Shown: positions 25,833 through 34,414 of the stretch, in pieces
How the letters are laid out: each line of letters starts with the position of its first letter
Position numbering within the stretch: the stretch's first letter is position 1
Assembly (NCBI RefSeq): GCF_005869875.1
Contig: NZ_VAWG01000001.1
Coordinates: 62,001 to 126,000, forward strand
Direction of reading: 5' to 3'
DNA from: Paenibacillus pinistramenti
GTDB lineage: Bacteria > Bacillota > Bacilli > Paenibacillales > Paenibacillaceae
Length of the DNA: 64,000 nucleotides
Notes under the pieces: generated by a model
What the model was told of the DNA's origin: nothing
The model's input: the letters and a program-made list of their open reading frames with translations, nothing else
Databases searched by the model: none
Position numbers and translations under genes: made by a program

Positions 25833-26528
25833 TTAGTCTCTGGAGCTGGCCTCCATGGCCCGGAAGGGGGAGCGGCTGTTGGCGCGTGTAATTTTTCCAA
25901 GACCCCCATACCACAGGAAAGCCATCAAAGGTACGATATACCAGAGCCAGTATTCCGTAATGTTGTTCAGAACCCAGTCGTAAACGCCATGCCAGAAGAC
26001 CGGAATCATTAACGAATACAGCAAGTAGCGGCCGGTTCTGCTTCTGCTTCCTTTAGAAAATTTTGCACGTCCCAGGTAATAACCCATAATCACCCCGAAC
26101 ATCGCATGCCCGGAGACCGGGAGCAGTGCCCGGATCAGCAAAGCGCCTACCGAAGCCTGATGCGTTAAGCCGAACAGCACATTCTCAATCGTTGCAAAAC
26201 CGAGCGATACTGCAGCGGCATATACAATCCCGTCATAAGGCTCATCAAACTCTGTATGGTTGTATATCATGTGATAAAGCACAAACCATTTCACGAGCTC
26301 TTCAATACCCGCCGAGATTAGAAAAGCATAAACAAAGGAATTATCTCCGAGCCACAGGGTAAGTCCTCTCTGCAAGATCATGATCGGAAAAACAATCAGA
26401 AATCCGAGCAGAAAAATTTTAATAACCATATGCAGAGGCTCAGTATCATATTTGTCCTTAAGATAAAAATAGGTCAGCAGCGCGATCCCGGGAGCAAGCG
26501 CAGCCGTACCAATTGAGAACCAAAGCAA
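25833..26528 (-). CDS. prsW: PrsW-family intramembrane protease
   Basis: Polytopic membrane protease; B. subtilis PrsW makes the site-1 cut in anti-sigma factor RsiW. 231 residues with about eight hydrophobic segments. Active-site motifs are EELVKW (E76, E77), the SLGFATIENVLF segment, SGHAMFG and FWHGVYD, which supply the conserved Glu and His residues. TTG start after GGAGGGTG. It occupies the same place upstream of ypeB as in B. subtilis. No rsiW-like substrate is seen nearby. Confidence 0.93.
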   Translation of the reverse strand: MLWFSIGTAALAPGIALLTYFYLKDKYDTEPLHMVIKIFLLGFLIVFPIMILQRGLTLWLGDNSFVYAFLISAGIEELVKWFVLYHMIYNHTEFDEPYDGIVYAAAVSLGFATIENVLFGLTHQASVGALLIRALLPVSGHAMFGVIMGYYLGRAKFSKGSRSRTGRYLLYSLMIPVFWHGVYDWVLNNITEYWLWYIVPLMAFLWYGGLGKITRANSRSPFRAMEASSRD

Positions 26529-26627
26529 AACGGCACACCCTCCTTCCGGTAATCGCCGCAGTGTATGAAATGACGAAAGGCCCGCATCGCCTTGACGAAA
26601 GACGCGGACCCTCTAAACCTGCCGATG

Positions 26628-27245
26628 TCAGGACTGGCGTTTGAAATGAGTTACAATTGTGCGGATTGCATGCTCTTCCATAACGACCTTGCCGTATTCC
26701 TCAAGAACAGCCGGAGTAACGGATGTCGCTTCTCCATATTCAGCCAATACCGCGATCAGCAGCTGCTGTTTAGCTTCCTCGACGTCTTCAGGCTCCAGAT
26801 ACAGAACCCATTTCCCTTTATAATTATACAGCCTTCCGGCTCCGGTTAGTGTTTGATTTAAGACGTGAGCAGCTTCGATAAGCACTTCAAAGTCACTGAA
26901 GGCATACACGATGGAATCGCTGAGTTCAAGCGTGACTTCCATCTCGTAAACATCGTCAGCCATCTCTTCTTCATTCAGGGAAGCAAGCGGATGACTGCGG
27001 TCATATTTACCTCGCGTCACAATGACGACCATCCCTTGCGCGGGGAGTGCGAATACTTCAACGGCAAGTGGACCCGTAGCGTCAAAGCCCAATTCATTAT
27101 AAGCTTGATCCATCATTTCGGTAAACAGATCCTGGACTTTGGGAATCTCCTGCCACATATCCTCTTTCTGGATGCCGCGTTCGCTAAGGTCATCAAAAGT
27201 GAGGAAAATCCGTATCTTATCCTGGCTCAATCGTTCTATCTTCAT
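26628..27245 (-). CDS. ClpC adaptor MecA/YpbH family
   Basis: Adaptor that delivers substrates to the ClpCP protease; B. subtilis MecA controls ComK and YpbH is its paralogue at this map position. 205 residues: N-terminal substrate-binding part (MKIERLSQDKIRIFLTFDDLSERGI), an acidic linker (SLNEEEMADD) and the C-terminal ClpC-binding domain with FSDFEVLIEAAH and RLYNYKGKWVLYLE. Synteny favours YpbH, but Paenibacillus may have only one MecA-type gene, so I leave the name open. AGGAGGA site upstream. Confidence 0.93.
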   Translation of the reverse strand: MKIERLSQDKIRIFLTFDDLSERGIQKEDMWQEIPKVQDLFTEMMDQAYNELGFDATGPLAVEVFALPAQGMVVIVTRGKYDRSHPLASLNEEEMADDVYEMEVTLELSDSIVYAFSDFEVLIEAAHVLNQTLTGAGRLYNYKGKWVLYLEPEDVEEAKQQLLIAVLAEYGEATSVTPAVLEEYGKVVMEEHAIRTIVTHFKRQS

Positions 27246-27369
27246 ACAGGATCCTCCTCTCCAATCCGTATTACAACAGATTATGAAGCACTCAGCAATA
27301 TGTGCTGGAAATGGTTCTATGTAGTTATGTTATCATTTATTTTACTCAATTGCACGCAATAAAATAGCT

Positions 27370-27415
27370 AAAAAAAAGAATCATTCTTCCGGATGAAACC
27401 GGAAAAAATGATTCT
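27370..27415 (-). terminator. Strong intrinsic terminator
   Basis: Minus strand AGAATCATT and TTCCGG arms pair with CCGGAA and AATGATTCT with a short loop; eight T follow. Ends the 27431-27766 gene. Confidence 0.9.
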
Positions 27416-27430
27416 AGTCCCTCTGCTTGC

Positions 27431-27766
27431 TTACAATCCAGGAATGATGGTGTTTGTCTCTTTCATGATCAAATCAACCTCGCGTTTGACATCCGGATTC
27501 CCTTTAATAAAGTCCTTGATCGTTCTGAGATTGGACTCCTTCATTTGTGCCCTCTGCTCCGCATTTAAAATACGGTTGTCGCTGCTGCTGTGATTCGTAT
27601 CTGAGCCGCTGAAAGTTCCATTGCTCTTGTTCTTGGCCAGATTTGCGAAATTAATCATTGAACCTGCATTGGAGGCGGCAGACATCAAGCCTTTTCTTTT
27701 TCTGGACGCCCAAACAACACCCGCTGCCCCTAACGCCACACCCAGTAAGAATGATGAAGTTTTCAT
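27431..27766 (-). CDS. Hypothetical membrane-anchored protein
   Basis: 111 residues from ATG 27766, which follows AAAGGAGG; a longer frame at 27796 has no site. A hydrophobic N-terminus at about 4-20 (SSFLLGVALGAAGVVWA) followed by RKRK fixes it in the membrane with the charged part inside. The rest is Ser/Asn-rich then helical (EQRAQMKESNLRTIKDFIKG). It resembles YtxH-like small membrane proteins in layout only. Function unknown. Single-gene unit. Confidence 0.75.
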   Translation of the reverse strand: MKTSSFLLGVALGAAGVVWASRKRKGLMSAASNAGSMINFANLAKNKSNGTFSGSDTNHSSSDNRILNAEQRAQMKESNLRTIKDFIKGNPDVKREVDLIMKETNTIIPGL

Positions 27767-27886
27767 TGCTATGGCCTCCTTTAAAATTAGGATCAAAAGT
27801 ATTGTTGCCGCAGGTATTGACTCTCATGCGGCATAAATACAGGAAATCCAATCCCGTTAAATTTGGTCCTTAGCGGCCGTTAAACT

Positions 27887-28336
27887 TCAGCCGAGCGGTG
27901 CTGTTCCCTGCTTCAAACTCCATGGAGACTCATGAAATCCCCACCACAGCAGCCAGATGGTGAGTCCAATAAAAATAACCAAAAGCACGTTAAAATACCA
28001 TTTCGTCCACTTGATTCTGTGGGATGGGTAAAGCTCCGTCCGCGAAGGATAGACCGTTTCCTCAGCTGATGGCTGACTTTCTTCGGCGCCAGGGCTGCTT
28101 ATTGCAGGCAGGTTTGGCTGTTTTCTGGCATCCCGTCCTTGTACATTGGGGAAATTATCCGTAAAATGACGCGCTGCTGCCGCTTGGTAAACGGCTGTAT
28201 TTAACATGATCTCTTCTTCATGCTGCTTCTGAGCCTGTTCGTTAGCCTGACTAGCGCCGCTGCCAAGTTTATGCGGGTTAGCCTTATGCCGTCTTGATTG
28301 GCCAAGCCTATCCACTCTGCTTAATTTCTGTTTCAT
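27887..28336 (-). CDS. Single-pass membrane protein at the ypbE position
   Basis: 149 residues. A long basic, Gln-rich cytoplasmic N-terminus (KLSRVDRLGQSRRHK) leads to one membrane segment at about 112-131 (WYFNVLLVIFIGLTIWLLWWG) and a short outer tail. In B. subtilis the neighbour of the CPBP gene ypbD is ypbE, whose N-terminus begins with a similar SRVER motif but which carries a C-terminal LysM domain; no LysM is present here. Coupled to the protease gene by an ATGA overlap. Function unknown. Confidence 0.75.
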   Translation of the reverse strand: MKQKLSRVDRLGQSRRHKANPHKLGSGASQANEQAQKQHEEEIMLNTAVYQAAAARHFTDNFPNVQGRDARKQPNLPAISSPGAEESQPSAEETVYPSRTELYPSHRIKWTKWYFNVLLVIFIGLTIWLLWWGFHESPWSLKQGTAPLG

Positions 28337-28923
28337 GTCTCCCTCCGAAACCGGATCACCAGACCGGAAATCAAATCAATCAAGAAGTGACAAAGAATCG
28401 GAGCCCAGATTGTTCCTGAGGCGATGTAAATATAGCCGAGTCCGTAGCTGCTGGCAAACACCCAGGCGGTTGGAAGCCAGTGCCTTAAATAACGAACATG
28501 GATGACGGCGAACAAAATACTGGTCCAATAAGGACCGAGCGAATGCTGTACTGCTCCGCGAAAGAGCATTTCCTCGCATACCGCCACCATGACCGAAATA
28601 AGGATAATGTGCCACACAGGCCGTCTGCGGAACAGCATTTCATTAATGCCGCCGTCATCCATCGCATTTTCAGAAATGATCTTGGACAGGACGAAGTCAA
28701 CGGCAAAAGCCAGCCCCGCAAGACCAAGCCCCCACCAGACAAATTCAGGTTGTTCGGGCACCTTCAGCACCCTAAGCGGGTTCTGCCATTGGAATAACAT
28801 AATGATCAGACTTAAAGCAAGCGTGAGCCCCTGGGTAAAATATAAATTAATCAATAACAGCCTGTCGTTAAGCTCCTCGGGCTTGATCCTCCGGATTTTA
28901 ATTCTCTCCATCTTCTTCTTCAT
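28333..28923 (-). CDS. CPBP-family intramembrane metalloprotease
   Basis: Membrane protease of the CAAX/bacteriocin-processing (Abi) family, equivalent to YpbD. 196 residues, about five hydrophobic segments. Motifs: CEEMLFRG (EExxxR), FAVIHV (FxxxH) and LCHFLIDL (HxxxN/D). Substrate unknown. Start at 28923 or a Met four codons later. It forms a two-gene unit with the downstream single-pass protein and diverges from serA. Confidence 0.9.
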   Translation of the reverse strand: MKKKMERIKIRRIKPEELNDRLLLINLYFTQGLTLALSLIIMLFQWQNPLRVLKVPEQPEFVWWGLGLAGLAFAVDFVLSKIISENAMDDGGINEMLFRRRPVWHIILISVMVAVCEEMLFRGAVQHSLGPYWTSILFAVIHVRYLRHWLPTAWVFASSYGLGYIYIASGTIWAPILCHFLIDLISGLVIRFRRET

Positions 28924-29092
28924 AGGTCCATAACCGCATTTCCTCTAAAATTGTCCAAAAATGATGACCTTTGTCTAAATCTTTCCTTCCCAAAAATCAT
29001 ACCCCATCCGCAGGCCGATATTCAAGGCGGCATTGGATGCATCTGCTTAAGACCTTTGTTCTTAAGCTGGAAACAAATACACATTAAGCGTA

Positions 29093-29121
29093 TTGACAGT
29101 CTTAACTTACCGTGTTACATT
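29093..29121 (+). promoter_or_regulatory. Sigma-A promoter of serA
   Basis: TTGACA (29093-29098), 17-nt spacer, TACATT (29116-29121), about 25 nt before the T-box stem I. Between 28924 and this promoter I see no other gene. Confidence 0.8.
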
Positions 29122-29129
29122 ATGAAAAA

Positions 29130-29396
29130 TTAATCGAAAACACGTTGATGGAGAAAGGTCGATTGTAAGCTCCCAGAGAGCCGGTGGTCGCTGTGAACCG
29201 GCAGCTTGAAATCTAAACCTAGCCCTCCAGAGTGCTGCGCTGAACTTGCGAGTAGGCCGGCCGGTTGAAATCCGTTACCATTTCTGTCGCAAGACAATTG
29301 AGGCCGGATCTGTGAAGACTCGGCGAATAAGGGTGGCACCACGAACAGTCTCGTCCCTTACTGCGGAAGCAGTATGCGGATTGAGGCTTTTTTTAA
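29130..29396 (+). ncRNA. T-box riboswitch, serine-specific, controlling serA
   Basis: The T-box sequence AATAAGGGTGGCACCACG lies at 29326-29343 and pairs with CCCTT in the antiterminator. Stem I is closed by TGGAG/CTCCA, carries AGAGAGCCGGTGG near its apex, and its specifier loop (GAAATCTAAACC) presents UCU, a serine codon, at 29212-29214. The antiterminator bulge UGGC matches the GCCA end of tRNA-Ser (G73). A terminator hairpin with inner CTGC-GGAA-GCAG and a run of seven T ends the element. Uncharged tRNA-Ser should allow serA transcription. Confidence 0.95.
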
Positions 29397-29493
29397 TGCT
29401 TTAAGCCTAATTATCGCAAAAAAATGAATCTCGCGCACCCATTTCCTTTGGCGCGGCAATTCAGCGCTTACCTAAAGCGCGCAGCTTAGGCTG

Positions 29494-29631
29494 TACAAAA
29501 CTTAAGCAACGCTTCCGAAGCAAGTTTTGTCGACGTGTTTCAGGAAGCTTATGCTATACAAAACTTTAAGCAACGCTTCCGAAGCAAGTTTTGTCGACGT
29601 GTTTCAGGAAGCTTATGCTATACAAAACTTT
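29494..29631. repeat. 63/64-bp tandem duplication between T-box and serA
   Basis: Two nearly identical units, 29494-29556 and 29557-29620, begin TACAAAACTT and differ by one extra T; a third truncated copy (29621-29631) leads into the serA ribosome site. Each unit contains nested inverted repeats: outer CAAAACTT / AAGTTTTG and inner GCTTCCGAAGC. The transcript would therefore fold into two identical hairpins in the serA 5' region. Confidence 0.93.
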
Positions 29632-29645
29632 TAGGAGGTCAAATC

Positions 29646-31235
29646 ATGTTCAAAGTGTTAGTGTCGGATCCGATCAGCGATTTGGGAATTCAGCAGCTTG
29701 TGGATGCCGAGGATGTGACAGTTGACCGGGTAACCGGTCTGAGTGAAGCTGAGCTTATTGACATTATTCCGCAGTACGACGCCCTGCTGGTTCGCAGCCA
29801 GACCAAGGTAACACCCGCTATTATGAAAGCAGGACAGAGCCTTAAGGTGATTGGACGCGCCGGTGTCGGCGTTGACAACATTGACCTGGAGGCCGCAACC
29901 CAGTCCGGTATTATCGTCATTAATGCCCCGGACGGCAATACGATTACTACCTGTGAGCATGCTTTTGCAATGATGATGGCTTTGGCCCGGCACATTCCGC
30001 AGGCGTATGCCAAAACCGTCACCGGCCAATGGGACCGCAAATTCCTCGGCGTAGAGCTCCGCAACAAAAAACTCGGCGTTCTCGGCATGGGCCGGATCGG
30101 CAGCGAGGTAGCCAAACGTGCCAAGGCCTTCGGAATGGACGTGCTGGGTTATGACCCTTTCCTGACTGAAGACCGTGCGGAGAAAATGGGCATTCAGCTG
30201 GCTTCGGTAGATGATATCGTACGCAATGCTGATTTTATTACTGTCCATACCCCGCTCACTCCGGAAACGAAGCATATGATTGCTGCGCCTCAGTTCGAAG
30301 TGATGAAGAAAGGCATGCGCATCATCAACTGTGCCCGGGGAGGCATCATTGACGAGAAGGCGCTGATTGAAGCGGTTGATCAAGGCATCGTTGCAGGTGC
30401 TGCGTTTGACGTCTTTGAACAGGAGCCGCCGCAGCCGGATCATCCTTTCCTGAACAATCCGAAAATTATCGTCACTCCGCACCTTGGCGCATCCACTGTG
30501 GAAGCCCAGGAGAACGTGGCAATTGATGTTTCGGAACAAGTGCTGCATATTTTGCGGGATGAACCGTTCAAGAATGCGGTCAACATGCCGCCGGTTCCGG
30601 CCAGCGTAATGAACAAGCTTCAGCCTTATTTCGGATTAGGCGAGAAGATCGGCTCCATCGCTGCCCAGCTGAACAATGCTGCCATCCAGGGCATTCAAAT
30701 CGACTATGCTGGTGATTTATCGGAAGTGGATACTCAGCCGCTTAACCGCTACATCCTGAAAGGCGTGCTGGGCCGTCACTTCGGAAGCGATGTGAACATT
30801 GTTAACTCGATGCATTTAGCTAAATCGCGGGACGTCAAAGTTACGGTTTCTTCCGTTTCTGCCCAAAAAGGCTTTATGAATCTGATCACCGTGACGATCC
30901 AGACTTCCAACGGAGTCAATACCCAGATCGCAGGCACTCTGCTTAACGGTTATGGGGAGAGAATCGTCCAAATCGACAAATTCCCGGTTGATATCGCTCC
31001 GGAAGGCCGCCTGATCGTAATTTCGCACACCGATAAACCGGGCATTATCGGAAATGTAGGCACCCTGCTGGGCCGCAACGATGTTAATATCGCTTCGATG
31101 CAGGTCGGACGCCAGGTTGTCGGCGGTGAAGCGATTATGGTGCTTACGGTTGATAAAGAAGTGCCTGAGCACGTGCTGAAGGAGCTTACAGAGCTGCCTG
31201 AGCTGAAAACAGCCAAAGAAATTGTACTTGCTTAA
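29646..31235 (+). CDS. serA: D-3-phosphoglycerate dehydrogenase
   Basis: First step of serine synthesis: NAD-dependent oxidation of 3-phosphoglycerate. 529 residues (525 in B. subtilis): substrate-binding and Rossmann domains (GMGRIG at 147-152, NAPDGNT, CARGGIIDE), an intervening domain (about 320-450) and a C-terminal ACT domain from about 455 (ISHTDKPGIIGNVGTLLG). The start at 29646 follows TAGGAGGTC; an in-frame ATG at 29535 is a by-product of the duplicated leader. Controlled by the serine T-box, so serine should regulate at both transcription and, through ACT, activity. Confidence 0.98.
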   Translation: MFKVLVSDPISDLGIQQLVDAEDVTVDRVTGLSEAELIDIIPQYDALLVRSQTKVTPAIMKAGQSLKVIGRAGVGVDNIDLEAATQSGIIVINAPDGNTITTCEHAFAMMMALARHIPQAYAKTVTGQWDRKFLGVELRNKKLGVLGMGRIGSEVAKRAKAFGMDVLGYDPFLTEDRAEKMGIQLASVDDIVRNADFITVHTPLTPETKHMIAAPQFEVMKKGMRIINCARGGIIDEKALIEAVDQGIVAGAAFDVFEQEPPQPDHPFLNNPKIIVTPHLGASTVEAQENVAIDVSEQVLHILRDEPFKNAVNMPPVPASVMNKLQPYFGLGEKIGSIAAQLNNAAIQGIQIDYAGDLSEVDTQPLNRYILKGVLGRHFGSDVNIVNSMHLAKSRDVKVTVSSVSAQKGFMNLITVTIQTSNGVNTQIAGTLLNGYGERIVQIDKFPVDIAPEGRLIVISHTDKPGIIGNVGTLLGRNDVNIASMQVGRQVVGGEAIMVLTVDKEVPEHVLKELTELPELKTAKEIVLA

Positions 31236-31279
31236 CGAATGATTCATCAAAATGAATTCGGACTTATTCCTTATCTGTC

Positions 31280-31316
31280 CCCCACCCTGCTGCAGGGTGG
31301 GGCTTTTTTATTTTTT
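31280..31316 (+). terminator. Intrinsic terminator after serA
   Basis: Perfect 10-bp stem CCCCACCCTG / CAGGGTGGGG, CTG loop, then a T-rich tail. Confidence 0.95.
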
Positions 31317-31410
31317 GGTGGACCGCCAATTCAAATGATTGCTTGCTCTTGCTTTCTATATCATTATATCGTAATATTACGTTATATTGATATTTGAGGT
31401 GAAGACGTGC

Positions 31411-31707
31411 ATGGATAACAATGTGAAACGATTTGAAGACGAAGCAGAGAAACTGAAAGCTCTGGCGCACCCGGTCAGATTGTGTATCGTTAACGGCCTG
31501 CTGTCCAAAAAGCAGTGCAATGTTTCCTATATGCAGGAATGCCTGGGGTTGCCCCAGTCGACGGTTTCACAGCACCTGCAGAAGCTCCGGACTTTAGGAA
31601 TTATTGAAGCAGAGCGCAGCGGACTGGAGATCAATTATTCGGTTAAAGACGAGAAAATAATCAAGCTGATGCAGCTCTTATTTGAGGAGGAACAAGCACA
31701 TGAGTAA
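31411..31707 (+). CDS. ArsR-family transcriptional regulator
   Basis: 98 residues, one winged helix-turn-helix domain; the recognition region LGLPQSTVSQHLQKLRTLGI lies at about 45-64. The start follows GAGGTGA and fits the family; an upstream frame at 31387 is not supported. Cys25, Cys36 and Cys44 cluster around the second and third helices. The gene overlaps the sulfurtransferase fusion by 8 nt, so it almost certainly controls that operon. ArsR proteins in such contexts sense either thiophilic metals or persulfides; persulfide sensing is my inference from the partner. Confidence 0.92.
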   Translation: MDNNVKRFEDEAEKLKALAHPVRLCIVNGLLSKKQCNVSYMQECLGLPQSTVSQHLQKLRTLGIIEAERSGLEINYSVKDEKIIKLMQLLFEEEQAHE

Positions 31708-34261
31708 AAAAGTATTGATCGTCGGCGGCGTAGCCGGCGGTGCTTCTGCGGCTGCCCGGCTGCGGCGGCTGGACGAGGATGCCCATATTGTCATTTTTGA
31801 GAGGGAACCTCATATTTCCATCGCCAACTGCGGCCTTCCCTATTATATCGGCGGATCCATTCATGACCGTTCAAAGCTGCTTGTCCAGACTCCTGAAGCC
31901 ATGCAGCAGCGCTTTAATCTCGATATCCGCACGGAGAGCGAGGTTATGTCTATTGATCCACTGACAAAGACCGTTCGTGTCAGCAGTCAAGAGCGCGGCA
32001 TTTACGAGGAAAGCTATGATGCGCTTATCCTGTCGCCTGGCGCGAAGCCTGTCCGCCCTAATCTTCCCGGGATAGACAACCCCCTGATCTATTCGCTGCG
32101 CAATATCGCGGATACCGACCGGATCAAAGCAAAAGTTCAGCAGGACGGCACCCAATCGGCAGTTGTGATCGGCGGCGGATTTATCGGTGTGGAAATGGCC
32201 GAGAATCTGAGAGAGCTCGGGCTGTCTGTTACGCTGATTGAACGAAATCCGCAGATTATGACTCCATTTGATTATGAAATGGCAGCGCCGCTGGCCAAGG
32301 AGCTTGAACAGCAGGGCATCCGGCTGCTTCTTTCTGAAACCGTTCAAGCCTTCATAGAGTCCGGCGGGCAGATCGAAACGCTGCTGGAGAGCGGAACCGC
32401 GATCAAGAGTGAAATGGTCGTTCTGGCCATTGGCGTTACGCCGGATGTAGACTTTTTAAGAGGCAGCGGCCTTGCACTGGGAGAGCGGGGTCACATTCTG
32501 GTAAACAGCAAAATGGAGACTTCCCTGGAACAGGTATACGCCGTCGGCGATGCGGTGGAAGTAACGGATTTCGTAACCGGTGCTAAAGCAGCTTACCCTT
32601 TGGCGGGACCCGCCAATAAGCAGGGCAGAATTGCGGCGGACAATATTGCCGGCCTGAACACGGATTATAAAGGCACCCAGGGAACGTCCATCATCAAAGT
32701 ATTCGGCTTGACTGGGGCTATGACCGGCAGCAGCGAGAAAACGCTCAACCGGCTCGGTTTGCCTTATCACGTATCTTATGTTCATCCAAGCTCGCACGCT
32801 TCCTATTACCCGGGCGCTAGCCCTCTTACAATCAAGCTGTTGTTTGACCGCGAGGGAGTTGTGCTTGGCGCCCAGGCCGTAGGTTATGACGGGGTGGATA
32901 AAAGGATTGACGATCTGGCCATCCTAATTCGTCTCAGAGGAACGGTAAGAGATCTGAGCGAGCTGGAGCTTGCCTACGCTCCTCCCTACTCGTCTGCCAA
33001 AGATCCGGTTAATATGGCGGGATATGCTGCTGAGAATATTTTAGCGGGAAGAACGGATGTATTCGTGCCTGCCGACCTTCATGCCCGCTCATTGGAGAAT
33101 ACCCTTCTCGTCGATGTACGGACGCCGATTGAGCACGGCAATGGACACATTCCGGGCTCTGTGAACATTCCGGTTGACGAGCTTCGGGACAGGCTGCACG
33201 AGCTTAACCCCGAGAAAGAAATCTGGGTCTACTGCCAGGTGGGTTTAAGGGGCTATACGGCTTCCAGGATATTGACTCAAAAAGGATTCCGCGTCCGCAA
33301 TTTGACAGGCGGCTATAAAATTTATCAAATGGCCAATTACCGGCCGGCCGGCACGGAATGGCAGCTGGCTCAGGAGCATGCCGCAGCAGCGGCAACGGCA
33401 ACAGCAGCGGCAGCACCGGTTCAGGAACAAACGCCTGCGCCTCAATCCGGTAATAGCCAAATTCATCATCTAAACCTCAGCCATAACCCTGAACCTTCCG
33501 GTGTTCTTTCGGCCGATATCGAGGTTGACGCCTGCGGGTTGTCCTGTCCGGGACCATTAATCAAGGTTAAGCAATCTATAGATCAGCTTGAGGAGCATCA
33601 GGTGATGCGGGTGAGCGCATCCGATCCAGGCTTCTATGAAGACATCCAGGCATGGGCCAATATGTCCGGCAACAGACTGCTTCAAATTCAAAAGAGCAAT
33701 AAAGGCATTATCGAAGCCTATCTGGAAAAGACACCGGCACAGACACCGGCCTTAACTGCCGGCTCGGCGCCCTCTGCCCCGGTTCAAACTGCGGATGGGA
33801 CAACGATGGTGGTGTTCAGCGGTGATCTGGACAAGGCCATTGCTTCTTTCATTATTGCCAATGGTGCTGCGGCAAGCGGCAAGAAAGTGACCTTGTTCTT
33901 CACCTTCTGGGGGCTTAATGTGCTGAGAAGACCGGATAAGACGAACGTCAGCAAAAATTTCGTCAGCCGGATGTTCGGCCTCATGATGCCGCGGGGCAGC
34001 AGCAGGCTGTCTCTATCCCGCATGAACATGTTGGGAATGGGCGCCAAAATGATCCGGAGCGTCATGAAGCACAGCAATATTGCTTCCCTGGAAGAATTAA
34101 TGGAGACTGCCAAGCAGCAGGGTGTGGAATTGGTGGCCTGCCAGATGTCCATGGACGTCATGGGAATCAAGCAGGAGGAGCTGATACCAGGCGTTAAGAT
34201 CGGCGGCGTCGGTTATTATCTCGGCAAAGCGGATCAATCCGGGATTAATCTCTTTATATAA
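31700..34261 (+). CDS. CoA-disulfide reductase / rhodanese / TusA / DsrE fusion
   Basis: 853 residues from ATG 31700 (GAGGAGG site). Domain 1 (about 1-450) is a flavin disulfide reductase with GGVAGGAS at 9-16 and the active-site Cys44 in IANCGLPYYIGG, as in CoA-disulfide/polysulfide reductases. Domain 2 (about 465-555) is a rhodanese with C512 in YCQVGLRG. An Ala-rich linker follows. Domain 3 (about 607-680) is TusA/SirA-like with CGLSCPGP (C612, C616). Domain 4 (about 700-853) is a DsrE/DsrF-like domain. Together they suggest cytoplasmic handling of persulfide sulfur and CoA-SSH, passing sulfane sulfur between cysteines on one chain. Confidence 0.94.
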   Translation: MSKKVLIVGGVAGGASAAARLRRLDEDAHIVIFEREPHISIANCGLPYYIGGSIHDRSKLLVQTPEAMQQRFNLDIRTESEVMSIDPLTKTVRVSSQERGIYEESYDALILSPGAKPVRPNLPGIDNPLIYSLRNIADTDRIKAKVQQDGTQSAVVIGGGFIGVEMAENLRELGLSVTLIERNPQIMTPFDYEMAAPLAKELEQQGIRLLLSETVQAFIESGGQIETLLESGTAIKSEMVVLAIGVTPDVDFLRGSGLALGERGHILVNSKMETSLEQVYAVGDAVEVTDFVTGAKAAYPLAGPANKQGRIAADNIAGLNTDYKGTQGTSIIKVFGLTGAMTGSSEKTLNRLGLPYHVSYVHPSSHASYYPGASPLTIKLLFDREGVVLGAQAVGYDGVDKRIDDLAILIRLRGTVRDLSELELAYAPPYSSAKDPVNMAGYAAENILAGRTDVFVPADLHARSLENTLLVDVRTPIEHGNGHIPGSVNIPVDELRDRLHELNPEKEIWVYCQVGLRGYTASRILTQKGFRVRNLTGGYKIYQMANYRPAGTEWQLAQEHAAAAATATAAAAPVQEQTPAPQSGNSQIHHLNLSHNPEPSGVLSADIEVDACGLSCPGPLIKVKQSIDQLEEHQVMRVSASDPGFYEDIQAWANMSGNRLLQIQKSNKGIIEAYLEKTPAQTPALTAGSAPSAPVQTADGTTMVVFSGDLDKAIASFIIANGAAASGKKVTLFFTFWGLNVLRRPDKTNVSKNFVSRMFGLMMPRGSSRLSLSRMNMLGMGAKMIRSVMKHSNIASLEELMETAKQQGVELVACQMSMDVMGIKQEELIPGVKIGGVGYYLGKADQSGINLFI

Positions 34262-34280
34262 CTTCTTATAAGTCCAAAAT

Positions 34281-34331
34281 AAAAAAAGTGCTGACCGCAA
34301 TAGCTCAAGCTTGCTGCGGCCGGCACTTTTT
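34281..34331. terminator. Bidirectional terminator between the fusion gene and resE
   Basis: AAAAAGTGCTG-CCGCA pairs with TGCGGCCGGCACTTTTT; the stem is flanked by A on one side and T on the other, so it can act for both converging transcripts. Confidence 0.85.
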
Positions 34332-34414
34332 GCTTTGTTCTTCTGTTCCACGTAGAACAAGATTTATCTTCTCTATTCAACAAAAAGCCTGTTAAAGGAG
34401 CAGGATGTCTGCTC

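Noticed and set aside
29535-29645. In-frame N-terminal extension of serA through the tandem repeat
   Set aside because: The extension is the translated repeat, is absent from SerA proteins, and the strong TAGGAGGTC site fits the ATG at 29646.
33369-33480. Frameshift or domain break in the Ala-rich part of the sulfur fusion protein
   Set aside because: The frame is open and continuous; the Ala/Thr/Pro-rich stretch is an ordinary interdomain linker.
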